Of a DNA stretch of 64,000 nt, positions 29,001 to 41,800 are shown piece after piece. The number at the start of each line of letters is the position of its first letter. The stretch's first letter is position 1. The translations under genes and the position numbers were made by a program. The DNA is taken from the NCBI GenBank assembly GCA_964036315.1, contig OZ038507.1, positions 58,450,502-58,514,501 of the forward strand, given 5' to 3'. Source of the DNA: Acanthosepion esculentum (taxonomy: Eukaryota; Mollusca; Cephalopoda; Sepiida; Sepiidae). Under the pieces are notes generated by a model. That model saw nothing but the letters and a program-made list of their open reading frames with translations, did not search any database and was not told where the DNA came from.

Positions 29001-31200
29001 TGTCTTGCATATATATTGTTTGCTTAGTATTATTTTGCCTTGTTCTTTTCTTCCTTTTCTTATTGTTTATTGGAAACTTTGAGCATTTCTGCATTAATAC
29101 TGTTGCTTTGCCTGGTTTTGTCTTGCATATATATTGTTTGCTTAGTATTATTTTGCCTTGTTCTTTTCTTCCTTTTCTTATTGTTTATTGGAACCTTTGA
29201 GCATTTTTTGCATTACTACTGTTGCTTTGCCTGGTTTTGTCTTGCATATATATTGTTTGCTTAGTATTATTTTCCCTTGTTCTTTTCTTCCTTTTCTTAT
29301 TGTTTATTGGAACCTTTGAGCATTTTTTGCATTACTACTGTTGCTTTGCCTGGTTTTGTCTTGCATATATATTGTTTGCTTAGTATTATTTTCCCTTGTT
29401 CTTTTCTTCCTTTTCTTATTGTTTATTGGAACCTTTGAGCATTTTTTGCATTACTACTGTTGCTTTGCCTGGTTTTGTCTTGCATATATATTGTTTGCTT
29501 AGTATTATTTTGCCTTGTTCTTTTCTTCCTTTTCTTATAGGTTTATTGGTACCTTTGAGCATTTTTTGCATTACTACTGTTGCTTTGCCTGGTTTTGTCT
29601 TGCATATATATTGTTTGCTTAGTATTATTTTCCCTTGTTCTTTTCTTCCTTTTCTTATTGTTTATTGGAACCTTTGAGGATTTTTTGCATTACTACTGTT
29701 GCTTTGCCTGGTTTTGTCTTGCATATATATTGTTTGCTTAGTATTATTTTGCCTTGTTTTTTTCTTCCTTTTCTTATTGTTTATTGGAACCTTTGAGCAT
29801 TTTTTGCATTACTACTGTTGCTTTGCCTGGTTTTGTCTTGCATATATATTGTTTGCTTAGTATTATTTTCCCTTGTTCTTTTCTTCCTTTTCTTATTGTT
29901 TATTGGAACCTTTGAGCATTTTTTGCATTACTACTGTTGCTTTGCCTGGTTTTGTCTTGCATATATATTGTTTGCTTAGTATTATTTTCCCTTGTTCTTT
30001 TCTTCCTTTTCTTATTGTTTATTGGAACCTTTGAGCATTTTTTGCATTACTACTGTTGCTTTGCCTGTTTTGTCTTGCATATATATTGTTTGTTTAGTAT
30101 TATTTTCCCTTGTTCTTTTCTTCCTTTTCTTATTGTTTATTGGAGACTTTGAGCATTTTTTGCATTACTACTGTTGCTTTGCCTGGTTTTGTCTTGCATA
30201 TATATTGTTTGCTTAGTATTATTTTTTCTTGTTCTTTTCTCCCTTTTCTTATTGTTTATTGGAAACTGAGCATTTTTTGCATTACTACTGTTGCTTTGCC
30301 TGGTTTTGTCTTGCATATATATTGTTTGCTTAGTATTATTTTGCCTTGTTCTTTTCTTCCTTTTCTTATTGTTTATTGGAAACGTTGAGCATTTTTTGCA
30401 TTACTACTGTTGTTTTTCCTGGTTTTGTCTTGCATATATATTGTTTGCTTAGTATTATTTTCCCTTGTTCTTTTCTTCCTTTTCTTATTGTTTATTGGAG
30501 ACTTTGAGCATTTTTTGCATTACTACTGTTGCTTTGCCTGTTTTGTCTTGCATATATATTGTTTGCTTAGTATTATTTTGCCTTGTTCTTTTCTTCCTTT
30601 TCTTATTGTTTATTGGAACCTTTGAGCCTTTTTTGCATTACTACTGTTGCTTTGCCTGGTTTTGTCTTGCATATATATTGTTTGCTTAGTATTATTTTCC
30701 CTTGTTCTTTTCTTCCTTTTCTTATTGTTTATTGGAGACTTTGAGCATTTTTTGCATTACTACTGTTGCTTTGCCTGTTTTGTCTTGCATATATATTGTT
30801 TGCTTAGTATTATTTTGCCTTGTTCTTTTCTTCCTTTTCTTATTGTTTATTGGAACCTTTGAGCATTTTTTGCATTACTACTGTTGCTTTGCCTGGTTTT
30901 GTCTTGCATATATATTGTTTGCTTAGTATTATTTTCCCTTGTTCTTTTCTTCCTTTTCTTATTGTTTATTGGAGACTTTGAGCATTTTTTGCATTACTAC
31001 TGTTGCTTTGCCTGTTTTGTCTTGCATATATATTGTTTGCTTAGTATTATTTTGCCTTGTTCTTTTCTTCCTTTTCTTATTGTTTATTGGAACCTTTGAG
31101 CATTTTTTGCATTACTACTGTTGCTTTGCCTGGTTTTGTCTTGCATATATATTGTTTGCTTAGTATTATTTTCCCTTGTTCTTTTCTTCCTTTTCTTATT
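26055..31200 (+). repeat. Recent tandem duplication, 22 monomers, 2610 bp
   Basis: Many private variants recur at exactly 2610 bp: TTTTATGCATT at 26119 and 28729, CTTATAGGTTTATTGG at about 26924 and 29534, GAGGATTTTTTGC at about 27067 and 29677, and TTTTTCTTGTTC at about 27611 and 30221. Differences noticed between copies are single bases (for example CTTACTTTTC at 26331 against CTTCCTTTTC at 28941). The copies part at about 28597/31207. Inside each copy, dimers of 237 bp repeat (28037, 28274, 28511). Confidence 0.85.
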
Positions 31201-32518
31201 GTTTATTGGAGACTTTGAGCATTTTTTGCATTACTACTGTTGCTTTGCCTGTTTTGTCTTGCATATATATTGTTTGCTTAGTATTATTTTCCCTTGTTCT
31301 TTTCTTCCTTTTCTTATTGTTTATTGGAGACTTTGAGCATTTTTTGCATTACTACTGTTGCTTTGCCTGGTTTTGTCTTGCATATATATTGTTTGCTTAG
31401 TATTATTTTCCCTTGTTCTTTTCTCCCTTTTCTTATTGTTTATTGGAAACTGAGCATTTTTTGCATTACTACTGTTGCTTTGCCTGGTTTTGTCTTGCAT
31501 ATATATTGTTTGCTTAGTATTATTTTGCCTTGTTCTTTTCTTCCTTTTCTTATTGTTTATTGGAAACGTTGAGCATTTTTTGCATTACTACTGTTGCTTT
31601 GCCTGGTTTTGTCTTGCATATATATTGTTTGCTTAGTATCATTTTCCCTTGTTCTTTTCTTCCTTTTCTTATTGTTTATTGGAGACTTTGAGCATTTTTT
31701 GCATTACTACTGTTGCTTTGCCTGTTTTGTCTTGCATATATATTGTTTGCTTAGTATTATTTTCCCTTGTTCTTTTCTTCCTTTTCTTATTGTTTATTGG
31801 AGACTTTGAGCATTTTTTGCATTACTACTGTTGCTTTGCCTGGTTTTGTCTTGCATATATATTGTTTGCTTAGTATTATTTTCCCTTGTTCTTTTCTCCC
31901 TTTTCTTATTGTTTATTGGAAACTGAGCATTTTTTGCATTACTACTGTTGCTTTGCCTGGTTTTGTCTTGCATATATATTGTTTGCTTAGTATTATTTTG
32001 CCTTGTTCTTTTCTTCCTTTTCTTATTGTTTATTGGAAACGTTGAGCATTTTTTGCATTACTACTGTTGCTTTGCCTGGTTTTGTCTTGCATATATATTG
32101 TTTGCTTAGTATCATTTTCCCTTGTTCTTTTCTTCCTTTTCTTATTGTTTATTGGAGACTTTGAGCATTTTTTGCATTACTACTGTTGCTTTGCCTGTTT
32201 TGTCTTGCATATATATTGTTTGCTTAGTATTATTTTGCCTTGTTCTTTTCTTCCTTTTCTTATTGTTTATTGGAACCTTTGAGCATTTTTTGCATTACTA
32301 TTGTTGCTTTGCCTGGTTTTGTCTTGCATATATATTGTTTGCTTAGTATTATTTTCCCTTGTTCTTTTCTCCCTTTTCTTATTGTTTATTGGAAACTGAG
32401 CATTTTTTGCATTACTACTGTTGCTTTGCCTGGTTTTGTCTTGCATATATATTGTTTGCTTAGTATTATTTTGCCTTGTTCTTTTCTTCCTTTTCTTATT
32501 GTTTATTGGAAACGTTGA
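31176..32518 (+). repeat. Tetramer higher-order repeat, 473 bp
   Basis: Four-monomer units recur at 473 bp, marked by TAGTATCATTTT at 31640 and 32113, and by the short AAACTGAGC monomer at about 31446, 31919 and 32393. The length fits 4 x 119 minus one base (CCTGTTTTG) and two bases (AAACTGAGC). Confidence 0.8.
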
Positions 32519-35500
32519 GCATTTTTTGCATTACTACTGTTGCTTTGCCTGGTTTTGTCTTGCATATATATTGTTTGCTTAGTATTATTTTCCCTTGTTC
32601 TTTTCTTCCTTTTCTTATTGTTTATTGGAAACGTTGAGCATTTTTTGCATTACTACTGTTGCTTTGCCTGGTTTTGTCTTGCATATATATTGTTTGCTTA
32701 GTATTATTTTGCCTTGTTCTTTTCTTCCTTTTCTTATTGTTTATTGGAAACTTTGAGCATTTTTTGCATTACTACTGTTGCTTTGCCTGGTTTTGTCTTG
32801 CATATATATTGTTTGCTTAGTATTATTTTGCCTTGTTCTTTTCTTCCTTTTCTTATTGTTTATTGGAAACTTTGAGCATTTTTTGCATTACTAGTGTTGC
32901 TTTGCCTGGTTTTGTCTTGCATATATATTGTTTGCTTAGTATTATTTTGCCTTGTTCTTTTCTTCCTTTTCTTATTGTTTATTGGAAACTTTGAGCATTT
33001 TTTGCATTACTACTGTTGCTTTGCCTGGTTTTGTCTTGCATATATATTGTTTGCTTAGTATTATTTTGCCTTGTTCTTTTCTTCCTTTTCTTATTGTTTA
33101 TTGGAAACTTTGAGCATTTTTTGCATTACTACTGTTGCTTTGCCTGGTTTTGTCTTGCATATATATTGTTTGCTTAGTATTATTTTCCCTTGTTCTTTTC
33201 TTCCTTTTCTTATTGTTTATTGGAAACTTTGAGCATTTCTGCATTACTACTGTTGCTTTGCCTGGTTTTGTCTTGCATATATATTGTTTGCTTAGTATTA
33301 TTTTGCCTTGTTCTTTTCTTCCTTTTCTTATTGTTTATTGGAAACTATGATCATTTCTGCATTACTACTGTTGCTTTGCCTGGTTTTGTCTTGCATATAT
33401 ATTGTTTGCTTAGTATTATTTTGCCTTGTTCTTTTCTTCCTTTTCTTATTGTTTATTGGAAACTTTGAGCATTTCTGCATTACTACTGTTGCTTGGCTTC
33501 GTTTTGTCTTGCATATATATTGTTTGCTTAGTATTATTTTCCCTTGTTCTTTTCTTCCTTTTCTTATTGTTTATTGGAAACTTTGAGCATTTCTGCATTA
33601 CTACTGTTGCTTTGCCTGGTTTTGTCTTGCATATATATTGTTTGCTTAGTATTATTTTGCCTTGTTCTTTTCTTCCTTTTCTTATTGTTTATTGGAAACT
33701 TTGAGCATTTCTGCATTACTACTGTTGCTTTGCCTGGTTTTGTCTTGCATATATATTGTTTGCTTAGTATTATTTTGCCTTGTTCTTTTCTTCCTTTTCT
33801 TATTGTTTATTGGAACCTTTGAGCATTTTTTGCATTACTACTGTTGCTTGGCTTGGTTTTGTCTTGCATATATATTGTTTGCTTAGTATTATTTTCCCTT
33901 GTTCTTTTCTTCCTTTTCTTATTGTTTATTGGAACCTTTGAGCATTTTTTGCATTACTACTGTTGCTTTGCCTGGTTTTGTCTTGCATGTATATTGTTTG
34001 CTTAGTATTATTTTCCCTTGTTCTTTTCTTTCTTTTCTTATTGTTTATTGGAAACTTTGAGCATTTCTGCATTACTACTGTTGCTTTGCCTGGTTTTGTC
34101 TTGCATATATATTGTTTGCTTAGTATTATTTTGCCTTGTTCTTTTCTTCCTTTTCTTATTGTTTATTGGAACCTTTGAGCATTTTTTGCATTACTACTGT
34201 TGCTTTGCCTGGTTTTGTCTTGCATATATATTGTTTGCTTAGTATTATTTTGCCTTGTTCTTTTCTTCCTTTTCTTATTGTTTATTGGAAACTTTGAGCA
34301 TTTCTGCATTACTACTGTTGCTTTGCCTGGTTTTGTCTTGCATATATATTGTTCGCTTAGTATTATTTTGCCTTGTTCTTTTCTTCCTTTTCTTATTGTT
34401 ATTTGGAAACTTTGAGCATTTCTGCATTACTACTGTTGCTTTTACTGGTTTTGTCTTGCATATATATTGTTTGCTTAGTATTATTTTGCCTTGTTCTTTT
34501 CTTCCTTTTCTTATTGTTTATTGGAAACTTTGAGCATTTCTGCATTACTACTGTTGCTTTGCCTGGTTTTGTCTTGCATATATATTGTTTGCTTAGTATT
34601 ATTTTGCCTTGTTCTTTTCTTCCTTTTCTTATTGTTTATTGGAAACTTTGAGCATTTCTGCATTACTACTGTTGCTTTTCCAGGTTTTGTCTTGCATATA
34701 TATTGTTTGCTTAGTATTATTTTGCCTTGTTCTTTTCTTCCTTTTCTTATTGTTTATTGGAAACTTTGAGCATTTCTGCATTACTACTGTTGCTTTGCCT
34801 GGTTTTGTCTTGCATATATATTGTTTGTTTAGTATTATTTTGCCTTGTTCTTTTCTTCCTTTTCTTATTGTTTATTGGAACCTTTGAGCATTTTTTGCAT
34901 TACTACTGTTGCTTGGCTTGGTTTTGTCTTGCATATATATTGTTTGCTTAGTATTATTTTCCCTTGTTCTTTTCTTCCTTTTCTTATTGTTTATTGGAAC
35001 CTTTGAGCATTTTTTGCATTACTACTGTTGCTTTGCCTGGTTTTGTCTTGCATATATATTGTTTGCTTAGTATTATTTTCCCTTGTTCTTTTCTTCCTTT
35101 TCTTATTGTTTATTGGAAACTTTGAGCATTTCTGCATTACTACTGTTGCTTTGCCTGGTTTTGTCTTGCATATATATTGTTTGCTTAGTATTATTTTGCC
35201 TTGTTCTTTTCTTACTTTTCTTATTGTTTATTGGAACCTTTGAGCATTTTTTGCATGACTACTGTTGCTTTGCCTGGTTTTGTCTTGCATATATATTGTT
35301 TGCTTAGTATTATTTTGCCTTGTTCTTTTCTTCCTTTTCTTATTGTTTATTGGAACCTTTGAGCATTTTTTGCATTACTACTGTTGCTTTGCCTGGTTGT
35401 GTCTTGCATATATATTGTTTGCTTAGTATTATTTTGCCTTGTTCTTTTCTTCCTTTTCTTATTGTTTATTGGAAACTCTGAGCATTTCTGCATTACTACT

Positions 35501-35899
35501 GTTGCTTTTCCTGGTTTTGTCTTGCATATATATTGTTTGCTTAGTATTATTTTGCCTTGTTCTTTTCTTCCTTTTCTTATTGTTTATTGGAAACTTTGAG
35601 CATTTCTGCATTACTAATGTTGCTTTGCCTGGTTTTGTCTTGCATATATATTGTTTGCTTAGTATTATTTTGCCTTGTTCTTTTCTTCCTTTTCTTATTG
35701 TTTATTGGAAACTTTGAGCATTTCTGCATTACTACTGTTGCTTTTACTGGTTTTGTCTTGCATATATATTGTTTGCTTAGTATTATTTTGCCTTGTTCTT
35801 TTCTTCCTTTTCTTATTGTTAATTGTAAACTTTGAGCATTTCTGCATTACTACTGTTGCTTTGCCTGGTTTTGTCTTGCATATATATTGTTTGCTTAGT

Positions 35900-38800
35900 A
35901 TTATTTTGCCTTGTTCTTTTCTTCCTTTTCTTATTGTTTATTGGAAACTTTGAGCATTTCTGCATTACTACTGTTGCTTTTCCAGGTTTTGTCTTGCATA
36001 TATATTGTTTGCTTAGTATTATTTTGCCTTGTTCTTTTCTTCCTTTTCTTATTGTTTATTGGAAACTTTGAGCGTTTCTGCATTACTACTGTTGCTTTGT
36101 TTGGTTTTGTCTTGCATATATATTGTTTGCTTAGTATTATTTTGCCTTGTTCTTTTCTTCCTTTTCTTATTGTTTATTGGAAACTTTGAGCATTTCTGCA
36201 TTACTACTGTTGCTTTGCCTGGTTTTGTCTTGCATATATATTGTTTGCTTAGTATTATTCTGCCTTGTTCTTTTCTTCCTTTTCTTATTGTTTATTGGAA
36301 CCTTTGAGCATTTTTTGCATTACTACTGTTGCTTTGCCTGGTTTTGTCTTGCATATATATTGTTTGCTTAGTATTATTTTCCCTTGTTCTTTTCTTCCTT
36401 TTCTTATTGTTTATTGGAAACTTTGAGCATTTCTGCATTACTACTGTTGCTTTGCCTGGTTTTGTCTTGCATATATATTGTTTGCTTAGTATTATTTTCC
36501 CTTGTTCTTTTCTTCCTTTTCTTATTGTTTATTGGAAACTTTGAGCATTTTTGAATTACTACTGTTGCTTTGCCTGGTTTTGTCTTACATATATATTGTT
36601 TGCTTAGTATTATTTTCCCTTGTTCTTTTCTTCCTTTTCTTATTGTTTATTCGAAACTTTGAGCATTTCTGCATTCCTACTGTTGCTTTGCCTGGTTTTG
36701 TCTTGCATATATATTGTTTGCTTAGTATTATTTTGCCTTGTTCTTTTTTTCCTTTTCTTATTGTTTATTGGAAACTTTGAGCATTTCTGCATTACTACTG
36801 TTGCTTTGCCTGGTTTTGTCTTGCATATATATTGTTTGCTTAGTATTATTTTGCCTTGTTCTTTTCTTCATTTTCTTATTGTTTATTGGAAACTTTGAGC
36901 ATTTCTGCATTACTACTGTTGCTTGGCTTGGTTTTGTCTTGCATATATATTGTTTGCTTAGTATTATTTTCCCTTGTTCTTTTCTTCCTTTTCTTATTGT
37001 TTATTGGAAACTTTGAGCATTTCTGCATTACTACTGTTGCTTTGCCTGGTTTTGTCTTGCAGATATATTGTTTGCTTAGTATTATTTTGCCTTCTTCTTT
37101 TCTTCCTTTTCTTATTGTTTATTGGAAACTTTGAACATTTCTGCATTACTACTGTTGCTTTGCCTGGTTTTGTCTTGCATATATATTGTTTGCTTAGTAT
37201 TATTTTGTCTTGTTCTTTTCTTCCTTTTCTTATTGTTTATTGGAACCTTTGAGCATTTTTTGCATTACTAATGTTGCTTGGCTTGGTTTTGTCTTGCATA
37301 TATATTGTTTGCTTAGTATTATTTTCCCTTGTTCTTTTCTTCCTTTTCTTATTGTTTATTGGAAACTTTGAGCATTTTTTGCATTACTACTGTTGCTTTG
37401 CCTGGTTTTGTCGTGCATATATATTGTTTGCTTAGTATTATTTTCCCTTGTTCTTTTCTTCCTTTTCTTATTGTTTATTGGAAACTTTGAGCATTTCTGC
37501 ATTACTACTGTTGCTTTGCCTGGTTTTGTCTTGCATATATATTGTTTGCTTAGTATTATTTTGCCTTGTTCTTTTCTTCCTTTTCTTATTGTTTATTGGA
37601 ACCTTTGAGCATTTTTTGCATTACTACTGTTGCTTTGCCTGGTTTTGTCTTGCATATATATTGTTTGCTTAGTATTATTTTGCCTTGTTCTTTTCTTCCT
37701 TTTCTTATTGTTTATTGGAAACTTTGAGCATTTCTGCATTACTACTGTTGCTTTGCCTGGTTTTGTCTTGCATATATATTGTTTGCTTAGTATTATTTTC
37801 CCTTGTTCTTTTCTTCCTTTTCTTATTGTTTATTGGAAACTTTGAGCATTTTTGCATTACTACTGTTGCTTTGCCTGGTTTTGTCTTACATATATATTGT
37901 TTGCTTAGTATTATTTTGCCTTGTTCTTTTCTTCCTTTTCTTATTGTTTATTCGAAACTTTGAGCATTTCTGCATTCCTACTGTTGCTTTGCCTGGTTTT
38001 GTCATACATATATACTGTTTGCTTAGTATTATTTTGCCTTGTTCTTTTCTTCCTTTTCTTATTGTTTATTGGAAACTTTGAGCATTTCTGCATTCCTATT
38101 GTTGCTTTGCCTGGTTTTGTCTTGCATATATATTTTTTGCTTAGTATTATTTTGCCTTGTTCTTTTCTTCCTTTTCTTAATGTTTATTGGAAACTTTGAG
38201 CATTTCTGCATTACTACTGTTGCTTTGCCTGGTTTTGTCTTGCATATATATTGTTTGCTTAGTATTATTTTGCCTTGTTCTTTTCTTCATTTTCTTATTG
38301 TTTATTGGAAACTTTGAGCATTTCTGCATTACTACTGTTGCTTGGCTTGGTTTTGTCTTGCATATATATTGTTTGCTTAGTATTATTTTCCCTTGTTCTT
38401 TTCTTCCTTTTCTTATTGTTTATTGGAAACTTTGAGCATTTCTGCATTACTACTGTTGCTTTGCCTGGTTTTGTCTTGCAGATATATTGTTTGCTTAGTA
38501 TTATTTTGCCTTCTTCTTTTCTTCCTTTTCTTATTGTTTATTGGAAACTTTGAACATTTCTGCATTACTACTGTTGCTTTGCCTGGTTTTGTCTTGCATA
38601 TATATTGTTTGCTTAGTATTATTTTGCCTTGTTCTTTTCTTCCTTTACTTATTGTTTATTGGAACCTTTGAGCATTTTTTGCATTACTAATGTTGCTTGG
38701 CTTGGTTTTGTCTTGCATATATATTGTTTGCTTAGTATTATTTTCCCTTGTTCTTTTCTTCCTTTTCTTATTGTTTATTGGAAACTTTGAGCATTTTTTG

Positions 38801-41800
38801 CATTACTACTGTTGCTTTGCCTGGTTTTGTCGTGCATATATATTGTTTGCTTAGTATTATTTTCCCTTGTTCTTTTCTTCCTTTTCTTATTGTTTATTGG
38901 AAACTTTGAGCATTTCTGCATTACTACTGTTGCTTTGCCTGGTTTTGTCTTGCATATATATTGTTTGCTTAGTATTATTTTGCCTTGTTCTTTTCTTCCT
39001 TTTCTTATTGTTTATTGGAACCTTTGAGCATTTTTTGCATTACTACTGTTGCTTTGCCTGGTTTTGTCTTGCATATATATTGTTTGCTTAGTATTATTTT
39101 GCCTTGTTCTTTTCTTCCTTTTCTTATTGTTTATTGGAAACTTTGAGCATTTCTGCATTACTACTGTTGCTTTGCCTGGTTTTGTCTTGCATATATATTG
39201 TTTGCTTAGTATTATTTTCCCTTGTTCTTTTCTTCCTTTTCTTATTGTTTATTGGAAACTTTGAGCATTTTTGCATTACTACTGTTGCTTTGCCTGGTTT
39301 TGTCTTACATATATATTGTTTGCTTAGTATTATTTTGCCTTGTTCTTTTCTTCCTTTTCTTATTGTTTATTCGAAACTTTGAGCATTTCTGCATTCCTAC
39401 TGTTGCTTTGCCTGGTTTTGTCATACATATATACTGTTTGCTTAGTATTATTTTGCCTTGTTCTTTTCTTCCTTTTCTTATTGTTTATTGGAAACTTTGA
39501 GCATTTCTGCATTACTACTGTTGCTTTGCCTGGTTTTGTCTTGCATATATATTGTTTGCTTAGTATTATTTTGCCTTGTTCTTTTCTTCCTTTTCTTATT
39601 GTTTATTGGAAACTTTGAGCATTTCTGCATTACTACTGTTGCTTGGCTTGGTTTTGTCTTGCATATATATTGTTTGCTTAGTATTATTTTCCCTTGTTCT
39701 TTTCTTCCTTTTCTTATTGTTTATTGGAAACTTTGAGCATTTCTGCATTACTACTGTTGCTTTGCCTGGTTTTGTCTTGCATATATATTGTTTGCTTAGT
39801 ATTATTTTGCCTTCTTCTTTTCTTCCTTTTCTTATTGTTTATTGGAAACTTTGAGCATTTCTGCATTACTACTGTTGCTTTGCCTTGTTTTGTCTTGCAT
39901 ATATATTGTTTGCTTAGTATTATTTTGCCTTGTTCTTTTCTTCCTTTTCTTATTGTTTATTGGAAACTTTGAGCATTTCTGGATTACTACTGTTGCTTTG
40001 CCTGGTTTTGTCTTGCATATATATTGTTTGTTTAGTATTTTTTTGCATTGTTCTTTTCTTCCTTTTCTTATTGTTTATTGCAAACTTTGAGCATTTCTGC
40101 ATTACTACTGTTGCTTTGCCTGGTTTTGTCTTGCATATATATTGTTTGCTTAGTATTATTCTGCCTTGTTCTTTTCTTCCTTTTCTTATTGTTTATTGGA
40201 ACCTTTTAGCATTTTTTGCATTACTACTGTTGCTTTTCCTGTTTTTGTCTTGCATATATATTGTTTGCTTAGTATTATTTTGCCTTGTTCTTTTCTTCCT
40301 TTTCTTATTGTTTATTGGAAACTTTGAGCATTTCTGCATTACTACTGTTGCTTTGCCTGGTTTTGTCTTGCATATATATTGTTTGCTTAGTATTATTTTG
40401 CCTTGTTCTTTTCTTCCTTTTCTTATTGTTTATTGGAAACTTTGAGCATTTCTGCATTACTACTGTTGCTTTGCCTGGTTTTGTCTTGCATATATATTGT
40501 TTGCTTAGTATTATTTTGCCTTGTTCTTTTCTTCCTTTTCTTATTGTTTATTGGAAACTTTGAGCATTTCTGCATTACTACTGTTGCTTTTCCAGGTTTT
40601 GTCTTGCATATATATTGTTTGCTTAGTATTATTTTGCCTTGTTCTTTTCTTCCTTTTCTTATTGTTTATTGGAAACTTTGAGCGTTTCTGCATTACTACT
40701 GTTGCTTTGTTTGGTTTTGTCTTGCATATATATTGTTTGCTTAGTATTATTTTGCCTTGTTCTTTTCTTCCTTTTCTTATTGTTTATTGGAAACTTTGAG
40801 CATACTGCATTACTACTGTTGCTTTGCCTGGTTTTGTCTTGCATATATATTGTTTGCTTAGTATTATTCTGCCTTGTTCTTTTCTTCCTTTTCTTATTGT
40901 TTATTGGAACCTTTGAGCATTTTTTGCATTACTACTGTTGCTTTGCCTGGTTTTGTCTTGCATATATATTGTTTGCTTAGTATTATTTTCCCTTGTTCTT
41001 TTCTTCCTTTTCTTATTGTTTATTGGAAACTTTGAGCATTTCTGCATTACTACTGTTGCTTTGCCTGGTTTTGTCTTGCATATATATTGTTTGCTTAGTA
41101 TTATTTTCCCTTGTTCTTTTCTTCCTTTTCTTATTGTTTATTGGAAACTTTGAGCATTTTTGCATTACTACTGTTGCTTTGCCTGGTTTTGTCTTACATA
41201 TATATTGTTTGCTTAGTATTATTTTGCCTTGTTCTTTTCTTCCTTTTCTTATTGTTTATTCGAAACTTTGAGCATTTCTGCATTCCTACTGTTGCTTTGC
41301 CTGGTTTTGTCATACATATATACTGTTTGCTTAGTATTATTTTGCCTTGTTCTTTTCTTCCTTTTCTTATTGTTTATTGGAAACTTTGAGCATTTCTGCA
41401 TTCCTACTGTTGCTTTGCCTGGTTTTGTCTTGCATATATATTGTTTGCTTAGTATTATTTTGCCTTGTTCTTTTCTTCCTTTTCTTAATGTTTATTGGAA
41501 ACTTTGAGCATTTCTGCATTACTACTGTTGCTTTGCCTGGTTTTGTCTTGCATATATATTGTTTGCTTAGTATTATTTTGCCTTGTTCTTTTCTTCCTTT
41601 TCTTATTGTTTATTGGAAACTTTGAGCATTTCTGCATTACTACTGTTGCTTTTCCAGGTTTTGTCTTGCATATATATTGTTTGCTTAGTATTATTTTGCC
41701 TTGTTCTTTTCTTCCTTTTCTTATTGTTTATTGGAAACTTTGAGCGTTTCTGCATTACTACTGTTGCTTTGTTTGGTTTTGTCTTGCATATATATTGTTT

